Source: ZC4RG30 sp046047615 (lineage in GTDB: Bacteria > Pseudomonadota > Gammaproteobacteria > Steroidobacterales > Steroidobacteraceae). From it: a stretch of 64,000 nucleotides of DNA. The stretch is taken from NCBI GenBank assembly GCA_046047615.1, contig JBJOHO010000083.1:1-64000 (forward strand), written 5' to 3'. This document shows positions 34,450-44,572 of this stretch, piece after piece (position 1 is the first letter of the stretch; each line of letters opens with the position of its first letter). A model generated the notes under the pieces. The model ran no database searches. It was not told the origin of the DNA and was given only the letters and a program-made list of their open reading frames with translations. A program made the translations under genes and the position numbers.

Positions 34450-34907
34450 CAGGACACCGTCAGCATGCGGGCGGTGTGCAGCAGGAACTTACCCGCCACC
34501 ACCGTCGACAGCCAGGCCGCGAGGCTGCAGGCCGCCAGGGCGCGGGACCCCGGCCCCGTGCCGCGCAACAACCGTCGCGTCAGCAGGAGGGCAGCCACCA
34601 GACAGGCTGCCTTGAGGCCGAACACCGGGTTGGTCAGGGCCTTTGCAGGGTAGGCCACAAGCAGGGTCAGCCCCGATGACACCACGAGGACGGCGGCAAC
34701 GCCGAAGACCGGCTGGAAGCCGCGGAATCCGGCCAGGGCCGCCGCGCCCGGCGCGACCAGGACGCGCAGTGCCAGCAGCGATCCGCCGCCCGCCAGGAGC
34801 GCGGTGCCCCAGGCGTGGCCGATCAACGCGATGAAGTAGGCCCAGGCGTCTTCGCGCGCCCACACCGAGAGGCCGGACTGCTCGACGGCAACAAACAGGT
34901 TGTCCAT
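34449..34907 (-). CDS. DUF6644-like membrane protein, tandem paralogue
   Basis: 152 residues from the ATG at 34907. It has about five hydrophobic helices and the same arrangement as the downstream protein (FIALIGHAWGTALLAGGGSL, then FRGFQPVFGVAAVLVVSSGL and GLKAACLVAALLLTRRLL), so the pair arose by duplication or forms a two-subunit membrane complex. Function unknown. The ORF extends upstream, but that part lacks coding character. It is divergent from the lipoprotein gene. Confidence 0.72.
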   Translation of the reverse strand: MDNLFVAVEQSGLSVWAREDAWAYFIALIGHAWGTALLAGGGSLLALRVLVAPGAAALAGFRGFQPVFGVAAVLVVSSGLTLLVAYPAKALTNPVFGLKAACLVAALLLTRRLLRGTGPGSRALAACSLAAWLSTVVAGKFLLHTARMLTVS

Positions 34908-35010
34908 GGGCGCATCATTCACCGCGCCGCCTGCCGCCGCAACGCACCGCCTGTACAGCACCGTCGGTAGGCTCCTAGTATCGGCAGCGACACACCGGGG
35001 GAGACAGCCG

Positions 35011-35358
35011 ATGGACCATCCATGGCGGACGAAGGCAACCAGTACCCTGTTGCTGGCCTGCCTGGCTTTGGCGTCCTGTGCGACGGGCCAGCCGACCACG
35101 TCAGCCACACAGGCCACGAACACCAGGATTGCCGGCAACACGAAACGTGCCGCCTTTCCGGGCTTCACCGCCACCCAGCGCGGCGGCGACACGGTCTACT
35201 GCCAGAAGCGCAACCCCACGGGATCCCGGGCGCGCGTGGCCGAGCATTGCTACACGGCCGACGAGATGCGCCTGATGGAAGAGAACAACAAGGAATACTG
35301 GAAGCAGGCGGGCACCTCGAGCTCCCACGACACTTTCAAGATGGCACCGCCACGCTGA
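35011..35358 (+). CDS. Small lipoprotein of unknown function
   Basis: 115 residues from the ATG at 35011, after GGGGGAGACAG. A lipoprotein signal ends in LALASCATG (acylated Cys at about 24). The mature protein is polar, with two cysteines in TVYCQKRNP and AEHCYTADEM and a helical tail rich in Glu and Asn. No domain recognised, though the YCxK...HCYT pattern recurs in small proteobacterial lipoproteins I cannot name. Confidence 0.7.
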   Translation: MDHPWRTKATSTLLLACLALASCATGQPTTSATQATNTRIAGNTKRAAFPGFTATQRGGDTVYCQKRNPTGSRARVAEHCYTADEMRLMEENNKEYWKQAGTSSSHDTFKMAPPR

Positions 35359-35415
35359 GCCGGAGGGAGCCTGCGCGGCTTGCTGCGTATCGCCGCGCGC
35401 CCTAGCCTGTGGCCC

Positions 35416-36732
35416 ATGCACAAGACGCTCTTCCTGCCGGCGCTGCTGCTCGCTGCCGCCGTGCCCGTCCACGCGGACGCCCTGCGCGACCAGGTCGCGG
35501 CGGAACTGCCCGCCCTGGTGGCGATCTACCGCGACCTGCACCAGCACCCGGAACTCAGCTTCCAGGAGGTGCGCAGCGCGAAAGTGCTTGCCGATGCGGC
35601 ACGCCAGGCCGGGTTCGAGGTCACGGAACGCGTGGGTCGCACCGGCGTCGTCGCGGTGCTGCGCAACGGGCCAGGCCCCGTGGTGCTCATCCGCGCCGAC
35701 ATGGACGCGCTGCCGGTCGTCGAGCAGACGGGGCTGCCCTGGGCCTCGACGCAGCGCGGCGTTTCCACGGCCGGCGTCGAGAGCGGCGTCATGCACGCCT
35801 GCGGACACGACACGCACATGGCCGGGTGGATCGGCACCGCGCGCCTGCTGGCGGCGAACCGGTCGCGGTGGTCCGGCACGCTGGTCATGGTGGGCCAGCC
35901 GGCCGAGGAGGTGAACCTCGGCGCGCTGGAGATGGTGAAGGACGGCCTGCTCACGCGCTTCCCGAAGCCGGACTACGCGCTCGCGTTCCACGACGCGCCC
36001 GAGCTGGCCTCGGGCGCGGTCGGCGTGAAGGCGGGCTTTGCGCTCGCCAACGTCGACAGCGTCGACATCACCGTGAAGGGGATCGGCGGCCACGGCGCCT
36101 ACCCGCACATGACGCGGGACCCGATCGTGCTCGCGAGCGCGCTCGTCATGCGGCTGCAGACGCTGGTCAGCCGCGAGAGCAACCCGCTGGAGCCCGGCGT
36201 CGTCACGGTGGGGGCGTTCCACGGCGGGGCCAAGCACAACATCATCCCCGATGAAGTGAAGCTGCAGCTCACCGTGCGCTCGTACTCCGAGACGTCACGC
36301 CAGTTGCTGCTGGACGGCATCCGGCGCATCGCACGCGCCGAGGCTCTGGCCTCCGGCGTGCCCGAAGACCGCATGCCGGTGGTCGAGGTGGCAGACCCTT
36401 ACGCCCGCGCCACGTACAACACGCCGCAGCTCGCGGAGCGCCTGCGCGCGGTGATGACCACGCGGTTCGGTGCCGGCAACGTCGTCGATCCGCCGCCGTC
36501 GATGGCGGGCGAGGATTTCGGCGAGATCGCCCGCGCGGCCGGACCCGGCACGCAGTCGCTGATCCTGTGGGTTGGCGGACGTCCGGCGGCGGAACTGGCT
36601 GCTGCGGCGCGCGAGCAACGGCAACTGCCCGGACTGCACAGCCCGTTCTGGGCTCCCGAGGCTGACAAGGTGATCGCCACCGGCACCGAGGCACTGGTCA
36701 GCGCGGCGCTGGCGCTGATGCCGCGTCGCTGA
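35416..36732 (+). CDS. Exported M20-family amidohydrolase/peptidase
   Basis: 438 residues from the ATG at 35416, with a signal peptide (cleavage after VHADA). Metal ligands and catalytic residues of M20D enzymes are visible: DLHQHPELSFQE, LIRADMDALPV, MHACGHDTHMAGW, GQPAEEVNLGA and a late MAGEDFGEIAR. The dimerisation domain contains KGIGGHGAYPHMTRDPI. Members hydrolyse N-acyl amino acids (hippurate, indole-acetyl-amino acids) or small peptides. Periplasmic location is inferred from the signal. The terminator at 36795-36824 follows. Confidence 0.92.
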   Translation: MHKTLFLPALLLAAAVPVHADALRDQVAAELPALVAIYRDLHQHPELSFQEVRSAKVLADAARQAGFEVTERVGRTGVVAVLRNGPGPVVLIRADMDALPVVEQTGLPWASTQRGVSTAGVESGVMHACGHDTHMAGWIGTARLLAANRSRWSGTLVMVGQPAEEVNLGALEMVKDGLLTRFPKPDYALAFHDAPELASGAVGVKAGFALANVDSVDITVKGIGGHGAYPHMTRDPIVLASALVMRLQTLVSRESNPLEPGVVTVGAFHGGAKHNIIPDEVKLQLTVRSYSETSRQLLLDGIRRIARAEALASGVPEDRMPVVEVADPYARATYNTPQLAERLRAVMTTRFGAGNVVDPPPSMAGEDFGEIARAAGPGTQSLILWVGGRPAAELAAAAREQRQLPGLHSPFWAPEADKVIATGTEALVSAALALMPRR

Positions 36733-36794
36733 ACGCGGCGCCGGTGCGCGCGATCCGGCTGAAGTTCTACCTGATGAAGCAGTCGGCACATGAA

Positions 36795-36824
36795 AAAGCC
36801 CCGGCGGTTTCCCGCCGGGGCTTT
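36795..36824. terminator. Bidirectional intrinsic terminator between the M20 gene and groEL
   Basis: Perfect 13-base inverted repeat AAAGCCCCGGCGG / CCGCCGGGGCTTT with a TTTC loop. It lies between two convergent genes, with A residues on one side and T residues on the other, so it can stop transcription from both the M20 peptidase gene and groESL. Confidence 0.85.
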
Positions 36825-36857
36825 CCCTTTCGTACAAAGGTCAGGTAAGCGCGGGGC

Positions 36858-38495
<1,638 letters not shown>

Positions 38496-38497
38496 GT

Positions 38498-38794
38498 TTA
38501 CTTGCCTCCCTCGATAACGGCCATCACGTCTTCTTCGCGCATGACGAGCAGGTCCTCGCCATCGACCTTCACTTCCGTGCCGCCGTACTTGCCGAACAGC
38601 ACCTTGTCGCCGACCTTCAGGTCGAGCGGGCGGATGTCGCCGTTTTCCAGGATCTTGCCCTTGCCGACGGCAACGACCTTGCCCTGGACCGGCTTTTCGG
38701 TGGCCGAATCCGGGATGATGATGCCGCCCGCCGACGTGCGCTCTTCCTCGAGGCGCTTGACGATGACGCGGTCATGCAGAGGACGAATCTTCAT
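38498..38794 (-). CDS. groES: Co-chaperonin GroES (10 kDa)
   Basis: 98 residues. It begins MKIRPLHDRVIVKR, contains the mobile loop EERTSAGGIIIPDSATEKP and ends with the VKVDGEDLLVMREEDVMAVI strand region. The ATG at 38794 is preferred over the ATG at 38803 because GAAGGA (38804-38809) sits nine bases upstream of the former but touches the latter, and because the family starts at MKIRPL. It caps GroEL. First gene of the heat-shock operon with the CIRCE-like operator at 38862-38888. Confidence 0.98.
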   Translation of the reverse strand: MKIRPLHDRVIVKRLEEERTSAGGIIIPDSATEKPVQGKVVAVGKGKILENGDIRPLDLKVGDKVLFGKYGGTEVKVDGEDLLVMREEDVMAVIEGGK

Positions 38795-38861
38795 GCCTGA
38801 CATTCCTTCAACTTGGTTGAGTGGTGTGACGTAATGCGGAACAGGCGGCGCGCCGAGGTTG

Positions 38862-38888
38862 TTAGCACTCTCGGCCGCCGGCTGCTAA
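38862..38888 (-). promoter_or_regulatory. CIRCE-like HrcA operator upstream of groES
   Basis: On the plus strand TTAGCACTC, nine bases, then GGCTGCTAA. The CIRCE consensus is TTAGCACTC-N9-GAGTGCTAA; the left half is perfect, the spacing is exact, and the right half matches at 7 of 9 positions. It starts within about ten bases of the -10 element, the usual place for HrcA repression of groESL. Confidence 0.75.
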
Positions 38889-38897
38889 CCGGGGGCT

Positions 38898-38925
38898 ATC
38901 ATAGCGGCGGACTTTGGCAATTCAA
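38898..38925 (-). promoter_or_regulatory. Promoter of groES-groEL
   Basis: On the minus strand TTGAAT (38920-38925) and TATGAT (38898-38903) are separated by 16 bases, a good sigma-70 match. The -35 is inside CTTGAA, which is also the heat-shock sigma-32 -35 core, but a clear sigma-32 -10 (CCCCAT) is not seen at the right place. Transcription would start just before the CIRCE-like element. Confidence 0.65.
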
Positions 38926-39034
38926 GGGCGGCCGCCGCCGGCAGGCGTGACGGCGGTGGCGGAACCGGGCGGTTGCGGTCCGGTCGGATATGATCTCGGC
39001 CACCCCCGTGGCTGCGGTCCCAGCAAGGATTCCC

Positions 39035-40873
39035 ATGCGTCGCCTGTCCGCACTTGTCGCCGGTGCCCTCTGCACCCTTGCCGTACCGCTGGCCCTGGCT
39101 GCCGCCGACCTGGGCGCACTGGCCCGCCTCGGCCAGGGCGGGCAGCCGCAATTCCTGCCGCCGGAGCAGGCTTTCCGGGCTGATGTCCGCGCCGTCGCAG
39201 CAGACCGCATCGAGATCCACTACCGGGTCACGCCGGGCTACTACCTCTACCGGGACAAGCTGAAATTCCAGACTCCCGCCACCGACCGGGCCACCCTGGG
39301 CAAGGCCGGCCTGCCCGCCGGCGAGACCAAGACCGACGACTACTTCGGCACACAGGTCGTCTACCACGAGGACTTCCTGGTGAGCCTGCCGGTCTCGCGC
39401 AGCGGTACCGCCGCCATGACGCTGCCCCTGCGGCTGGGCTGGCAGGGCTGCGCCGACGCCGGCCTGTGCTACCCGCCCTCGTGGAGCAACTTCACCGTGG
39501 AATTGCCGGCAGGCGCCGGCACGGCGGCAGTGGCCTCCCCGGGCGGTCCGCCGGGCAGTGACGGTGGCGGCTACGTCGCCGAACAGGACCGGCTCGCCGG
39601 CCTGATCCGCGACGGCAACCTCGCGCTCATGATCGGCGCCTTCTTCCTCGCCGGCCTGGTACTGGCCTTCACGCCCTGCGTGTTGCCGATGGTGCCGATC
39701 ATCTCCGGCATCATCGCCGGCGAAGGTGCGGGCCTCAGCCGCCAGCGCGGCTTCCTGCTGTCGCTGGCCTACGTGCTGGGCATGGCCGTGACCTACACCG
39801 CCGCGGGCATGGCCTTCGCCGCCGCCGGCCAGCAGGCGCAGACCGTGTTCCAGCAGCCGTGGATCATCATGCTGTTCGCGCTGCTGTTCGTCGCCATGGC
39901 GCTGTCGATGTTCGGCCTGTTCACGGTGCAGATGCCCTCGTTCCTGCAGTCGCGCCTGGCCGACCTGAGCAACCGCCAGAAGGCCGGCAGCTTTGCCGGC
40001 GTCGCCGTGATGGGCGCGCTGTCGGCGCTGATCGTGACCACCTGCGTCGGGCCCGCGCTGGTGGCGGCGCTGTCGGTGATCGGCCAGAGCGGCGAGGTGC
40101 TGCGGGGCGGACTGGCGCTGTTCGCGATGGCGCTGGGCATGGGCACGCCGCTGCTGGTGGTGGGCGCCTCCGCCGGACAGTGGCTGCCGCGCGCCGGGGC
40201 CTGGATGGACACGGTGAAGCAGGTCTTCGGCGCCCTCATGCTGGGCGTCGCCGCGTGGATGCTGTCGCGTCTGGTGGAGGGCCGCTGGGGACTGCTGCTG
40301 TGGGTCCTGCCGCTGGCCTCGCTCGCCGTCGTGCTGTGGCGCGCCGTGGTGCGCATGCCGCTGGCGCGTCATGGCCTGCGCCTGGCGGCGGCAGGCACGG
40401 CCGCTTACGCACTGCTGCTGGTCTCCGGCAGCCTGCGTGGCGCCGTCGATCCGCTGGCGCCGTGGTCGGTGGCACCGGCGCACGCCCCGCTGCCCTTCGT
40501 GCGCATCAAGTCGACCGCGGACCTGGACCGCGAACTGGCCGCAGCGGGCGCGGCGGGCAAGGCCGTGCTGCTCGACTTCTATGCAGACTGGTGCGTCTCC
40601 TGCAAGGAGATGGAGCGCTACACCTTCACCGCGGCGCCGGTCCGCGCCGCACTGGCCGAGGTCGTGTGGCTGCAGGCCGACGTGACCGCCAACGACGACA
40701 CCGACCAGGCCCTGCTGCAGCGCTTCGGCATCTTTGGCCCGCCGACCATTGCCCTGTTCGACCGCGCCGGCGAGGAGCGCCGTGAGTTCCGCGTGGTCGG
40801 CTTCATGCCGGCCACCGATTTCGCCCCTTTGGTCACCCGCGCCCTCGGCACTTCCTCCCGGGAACCCTCATGA
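39035..40873 (+). CDS. dsbD: Thiol:disulphide interchange protein DsbD
   Basis: 612 residues with all three DsbD parts. A signal peptide precedes the periplasmic N-domain with the reactive pair in WQGCADAGLCYPP. The eight-helix core has the membrane cysteines in FTPCVLPMVPIISG and IVTTCVGPALVAAL. The C-terminal thioredoxin domain carries FYADWCVSCKEME. It moves electrons from cytoplasmic thioredoxin to periplasmic targets such as TlpA-like proteins, cytochrome c maturation factors and DsbC. The ATG at 39035 follows AGCAAGGA. The next gene, a TlpA-like thioredoxin, overlaps by four bases and is a likely partner. Confidence 0.96.
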   Translation: MRRLSALVAGALCTLAVPLALAAADLGALARLGQGGQPQFLPPEQAFRADVRAVAADRIEIHYRVTPGYYLYRDKLKFQTPATDRATLGKAGLPAGETKTDDYFGTQVVYHEDFLVSLPVSRSGTAAMTLPLRLGWQGCADAGLCYPPSWSNFTVELPAGAGTAAVASPGGPPGSDGGGYVAEQDRLAGLIRDGNLALMIGAFFLAGLVLAFTPCVLPMVPIISGIIAGEGAGLSRQRGFLLSLAYVLGMAVTYTAAGMAFAAAGQQAQTVFQQPWIIMLFALLFVAMALSMFGLFTVQMPSFLQSRLADLSNRQKAGSFAGVAVMGALSALIVTTCVGPALVAALSVIGQSGEVLRGGLALFAMALGMGTPLLVVGASAGQWLPRAGAWMDTVKQVFGALMLGVAAWMLSRLVEGRWGLLLWVLPLASLAVVLWRAVVRMPLARHGLRLAAAGTAAYALLLVSGSLRGAVDPLAPWSVAPAHAPLPFVRIKSTADLDRELAAAGAAGKAVLLDFYADWCVSCKEMERYTFTAAPVRAALAEVVWLQADVTANDDTDQALLQRFGIFGPPTIALFDRAGEERREFRVVGFMPATDFAPLVTRALGTSSREPS

Positions 40874-41604
40874 ACAGCCCCTCGACCCCGCCGCGCCGCC
40901 GCGGCACCTTCCTGCTGGCCGGACTGGTGGTGGCCGTGGCCGCCGCGGGCGGCTTCTTCTGGCAGTGGCAGGCGGCGCGCGCGCCGGTCGCGGAAATGCC
41001 CGTGACCGTGTCGGCAGCGGAACCCGCCGCCGGCACACCCGCTGCCCCCGCGGCGCGGCCGGTACCGGCGACGCTGCCGGCGATCACCCTGAAGGACCGC
41101 GACGACAGGCCACGCAGCCTGTCCGAGTGGCAGGGAAAGGCCTTGGTGGTGAACTTCTGGGCCACATGGTGCCCACCTTGCGTACGGGAGATCCCGCTGC
41201 TGAACCGCGTGCGCGAGGCACGCAGGACGCAGGGCGTCGAATTCGTCGGCATCGCTGTCGACTTCCGCGAGGATGTGCTCGCGTTCGCCGCCAAGCAGCC
41301 GATCGGCTACCCGCTGCTGATCGGCGAGGAAGACGGCCTGGCGGCGGTCGACGCCGTTGGCATGAGCCCGGCCTTCCCGTTCACGCTGTTCACGGACCGC
41401 CAGCACCGGATCGTCACGGTGAAGATTGGCGAACTCCACCAGGAAGACCTCGACCTGATCCTGGACACGATCCGCGCGCTGGATGACGGCCAGATCGGTC
41501 TCGAAGCCGCCCAGTCACGCATCAACGATGGCCTGAAGACCCTGTCGACGGCACGGGCCAGGCAGGAAGCCGCCGACAGCGGCAAATCCGCAACAAACGG
41601 CTGA
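40870..41604 (+). CDS. Membrane-anchored TlpA-like thioredoxin
   Basis: 244 residues, beginning with an uncleaved-type membrane anchor (FLLAGLVVAVAAAGGFFW), an Ala/Pro linker and a TlpA-like thioredoxin domain with NFWATWCPPCVREIP and late cis-proline element SPAFPFTLFTDRQHR. It faces the periplasm. The ATGA overlap with dsbD suggests DsbD keeps it reduced. A hairpin-prone stretch, CCGGC-GATTT-GCCGG (41619-41633), follows the stop but lacks a T-run. Confidence 0.92.
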   Translation: MNSPSTPPRRRGTFLLAGLVVAVAAAGGFFWQWQAARAPVAEMPVTVSAAEPAAGTPAAPAARPVPATLPAITLKDRDDRPRSLSEWQGKALVVNFWATWCPPCVREIPLLNRVREARRTQGVEFVGIAVDFREDVLAFAAKQPIGYPLLIGEEDGLAAVDAVGMSPAFPFTLFTDRQHRIVTVKIGELHQEDLDLILDTIRALDDGQIGLEAAQSRINDGLKTLSTARARQEAADSGKSATNG

Positions 41605-41680
41605 AACCCGCAACAAACCCGGCGATTTGCCGGTTATCGGCGACAATTGGCGCCGAAATCGTTTTGCGCCGGCGATTTGC
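41588..41680 (+). repeat. Two short direct repeats between tlpA-like gene and accB
   Basis: CCGCAACAAAC occurs at 41588-41598 and again at 41608-41618, start-to-start 20 bases, the first copy inside the end of the TlpA-like gene. CCGGCGATTTGC occurs at 41619-41630 and 41669-41680, start-to-start 50 bases. The 41605-41787 gap otherwise holds no recognised gene and should contain the accBC promoter; TTGACC at 41722-41727 is a possible -35 without a convincing -10. Confidence 0.6.
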
Positions 41681-41787
41681 AGGCGCTTCCCGCTGCGTTT
41701 TGGGGTTAAATGGCCCCCCGGTTGACCAGGGATAGGACTTTGGCCCCGAGGGGCCCGTGGCCCTCCCTTTTTTGCAGGAGTTGCACG

Positions 41788-42252
41788 ATGGACATTCGCA
41801 AGATCAAGAAGCTGATCGAACTGCTGGAAGAATCCGGTATCGCCGAGATCGAGATCAAGGAAGGCGAAGAGGCCGTTCGCATCAGCCGCCAGCCCACCGG
41901 TGCCGTCATGCCGCAATACCTGGCCGCGCCCCCCGCGATGATCCAGCCGCCGGCGCCCGCCGCGGCCCCGGCAGCAGCAACGGCAGCCCAGGCCGGCAGT
42001 TCGGCCAAGGCCAGCAGCGCCAACGCCGTGCCCTCGCCGATGGTCGGCACCTTCTATGCCGCCGCTTCGCCCACCGCCAAGGCCTTCGTGTCGATCGGGG
42101 ATGAGGTCAAGGTCGGCGACGTGCTGTGCATCATCGAGGCGATGAAGATGATGAACCAGATCGAGGCCGACCGGGCGGGCCGTGTCACGGCCATCATGGT
42201 CAAGAACGGCGAGGCGGTCGAGTTCGGCCAGCCCCTGTTCGTCATCGAGTGA
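41788..42252 (+). CDS. accB: Biotin carboxyl carrier protein of acetyl-CoA carboxylase
   Basis: 154 residues. The N-terminal MDIRKIKKLIELLEESGI, a flexible Ala/Pro linker and the C-terminal biotinyl domain with EAMKMMNQIEAD (biotinylated Lys) are all present. It carries CO2 on biotin between AccC and the carboxyltransferase in fatty acid synthesis. The ATG at 41788 follows GCAGGAG; earlier in-frame codons are not needed. Confidence 0.98.
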   Translation: MDIRKIKKLIELLEESGIAEIEIKEGEEAVRISRQPTGAVMPQYLAAPPAMIQPPAPAAAPAAATAAQAGSSAKASSANAVPSPMVGTFYAAASPTAKAFVSIGDEVKVGDVLCIIEAMKMMNQIEADRAGRVTAIMVKNGEAVEFGQPLFVIE

Positions 42253-42266
42253 GCCGGACCGACCGC

Positions 42267-43610
42267 ATGCTCGACAAAGTCGTCATTGCCAACCGCGGCG
42301 AGATCGCCCTGCGGGTGTTGCGCGCCTGCCGCGAACTGGGCATCAAGACCGTGGCGGTGCACTCCACCGCCGACGCCAACCTCAAGCACGTGCTGCTGGC
42401 CGACGAGACCGTCTGCATCGGCCCGGCGCCGTCGCCGCAGAGCTACCTCAACATGCCGGCGATCATCAGCGCCGCGGAGGTCACGGACTCGGTCGCCATC
42501 CACCCCGGCTACGGCTTCCTGTCCGAGAACGCGGACTTCGCCGAACGCGTGGAGAAGAGCGGCTTCATCTTCATCGGCCCCAAGGCCGACGTCATCCGCA
42601 TGATGGGCGACAAGGTCTCCGCCATCCGCGCCATGAAAAAGGCCGGCGTGCCCTGCGTGCCGGGTTCCGATGGCCCGCTGGGCGAGGACCCTCAGGAAAA
42701 CCTGCGCATTGCACGGCAGATCGGCTACCCGGTGATCATCAAGGCCTCCGGCGGCGGCGGCGGCCGTGGCATGCGCGTGGTGCACTCCGAGGCCGCGCTG
42801 CTCAACGCCATCACCGTGACGCAGCAGGAGGCGCAGGCCGCGTTCGGCAACCCGCAGGTCTACATGGAGAAATTCCTGGAGAAGCCGCGGCACATCGAGT
42901 TCCAGGTCATCGCCGACAACCACGGCAACGTGGTGCACCTGGGCGAGCGCGACTGCTCCATGCAGCGGCGGCACCAGAAGGTCATCGAGGAAGCGCCGGC
43001 GCCCGGCCTGTCGAAAGCGGAGCGCGAACGCATGGGCGAACGCTGCGCCGAGGCCTGCCGGGTGGTCGGCTACCGCAACGCCGGCACCTTCGAGTTCCTC
43101 TACCAGGACGGCGAGTTCTACTTCATCGAGATGAACACGCGCATCCAGGTGGAGCATCCGGTCACGGAACTGGTCACGGGCATCGACCTGGTGAAGACCC
43201 AGCTGCTGATCGCCGCCGGCGAGAAGCTGCCCTTCACCCAAGGCGACATCCAGATCCGCGGCCACGCCATCGAATGCCGCATCAACGCCGAGGACCCCAA
43301 GACCTTCATGCCGTCGCCGGGGCCGGTCAAGCTGTGGCATGCCCCGGGTGGACCCGGCATCCGCGTCGACAGCCACCTCTACTCCGGCTACAGCGTGCCG
43401 CCGAACTACGACTCGATGATCGGCAAACTGATCGCCCATGGCGACACCCGCGACACGGCCATTGCGCGCATGCGCAACGCGCTGAGCGAACTGGTGGTCG
43501 AGGGCATCAAGACGAACACGCCGCTGCACAAGGAAATCATGGCCCTGGCCGCCTTCCAGCAAGGGGGGCAGGACATCCATTACCTCGAACGGCGCCTGGG
43601 CCTGAAGTAG
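42267..43610 (+). CDS. accC: Biotin carboxylase of acetyl-CoA carboxylase
   Basis: 447 residues, matching the usual 449. It opens MLDKVVIANRGEIALRVLRA, has the glycine-rich ATP-grasp loop ASGGGGGRGMRVV, ERDCSMQRRHQKVIEEAPAP and the catalytic FIEMNTRIQVEHPVTE. It carboxylates the biotin on AccB using ATP and bicarbonate. It lies 14 bases after accB in the same operon. Confidence 0.99.
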   Translation: MLDKVVIANRGEIALRVLRACRELGIKTVAVHSTADANLKHVLLADETVCIGPAPSPQSYLNMPAIISAAEVTDSVAIHPGYGFLSENADFAERVEKSGFIFIGPKADVIRMMGDKVSAIRAMKKAGVPCVPGSDGPLGEDPQENLRIARQIGYPVIIKASGGGGGRGMRVVHSEAALLNAITVTQQEAQAAFGNPQVYMEKFLEKPRHIEFQVIADNHGNVVHLGERDCSMQRRHQKVIEEAPAPGLSKAERERMGERCAEACRVVGYRNAGTFEFLYQDGEFYFIEMNTRIQVEHPVTELVTGIDLVKTQLLIAAGEKLPFTQGDIQIRGHAIECRINAEDPKTFMPSPGPVKLWHAPGGPGIRVDSHLYSGYSVPPNYDSMIGKLIAHGDTRDTAIARMRNALSELVVEGIKTNTPLHKEIMALAAFQQGGQDIHYLERRLGLK

Positions 43611-43625
43611 GGCAGGAACGGCAGC

Positions 43626-44564
43626 ATGCCTTTCCTCAGCCTCCGCGTGGCACTGGAGGGCCGTGACCCGGAGGCCGCGGAGGAAGCCTGCTTCGCCGCC
43701 GGCGCGTGCTCGGTGACCTTCACCGACGCCGTCGACGACGCGATCCTCGAGCCTGCCCCGGGCGAAGTGCGCCTGTGGCCGCGCACCGTGCTCGAGGCCG
43801 TCTTCGAGGCCGATGCGGCGGGACCGGAGACGCTGCTGATGTTGGCCTCGGCGCTGGACGTCCCGGCCAGTGCCGTCGAGGCCACGCATCTCGAGGACCG
43901 CGCCTGGGAGCGGGAATGGCTCAAGGACTTCCATGCCATGCGCTTCGGGGCGCGGCTGTGGATCGTCCCGCACCATGAGCCGCTGCCGCCGGACCCTGCC
44001 GCCATCTGTGTCCGCCTTGATCCCGGACTGGCCTTCGGCACCGGCACCCATCCGTCGACCGCGTTGTGCCTGCAATGGCTCGACGGACATCTGCAACCGG
44101 GTGTCTGGGCGATCGACTACGGCTGCGGATCCGGCGTGCTGGCGATCGCCGCAGCACGCCTGGGCGCAGTGCAGGTCTGGGCGCACGACATCGACCCCCA
44201 GGCCGGCGTCGCGACGCTGGACAACGCCGCGGCCAACCAGGTCGCGTCGAAGGTGCTGTGGCAGGCCGACGCGGACGCCCTGCCGGCGCTGGCGCCGCTG
44301 CTGATCGCCAACATCATTTCCGGCGTGCTGTGCTCGCTTGCGCCGCGCTTCCGGCAGCTGCTGGCACCTGGCGGCACGTTGCTGCTGGCCGGCATCCTCG
44401 AGGAGCAGGCGCAGGAAGTCGTCGACTGCTTCGCACCCTGGATAGCACTGACGGTGTGGCGCCAGCACGAGGGCTGGGTGGCCCTGCACGGGACCCGCGC
44501 CCCACCCGACGCAATGCCGGATGCACCGGGGCTTGCCTCGGACTGGGCACAGGCCGCAGGCTGA
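43626..44564 (+). CDS. prmA: Ribosomal protein L11 methyltransferase
   Basis: 312 residues. It has the PrmA substrate-binding N-domain, RLDPGLAFGTGTHPSTALCL, the SAM-binding DYGCGSGVLAIAAARLGA and LIANIISGVL, the family's version of the NANI(L) catalytic motif. It trimethylates ribosomal protein L11. The accBC-prmA order is common in gammaproteobacteria. Confidence 0.96.
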   Translation: MPFLSLRVALEGRDPEAAEEACFAAGACSVTFTDAVDDAILEPAPGEVRLWPRTVLEAVFEADAAGPETLLMLASALDVPASAVEATHLEDRAWEREWLKDFHAMRFGARLWIVPHHEPLPPDPAAICVRLDPGLAFGTGTHPSTALCLQWLDGHLQPGVWAIDYGCGSGVLAIAAARLGAVQVWAHDIDPQAGVATLDNAAANQVASKVLWQADADALPALAPLLIANIISGVLCSLAPRFRQLLAPGGTLLLAGILEEQAQEVVDCFAPWIALTVWRQHEGWVALHGTRAPPDAMPDAPGLASDWAQAAG

Positions 44565-44572
44565 ACACAGCC

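Noticed and set aside
42054..44489. 811-codon open frame on the minus strand opposite accB/accC/prmA
   Set aside because: Antisense shadow of clearly identified housekeeping genes, with no recognisable domain.
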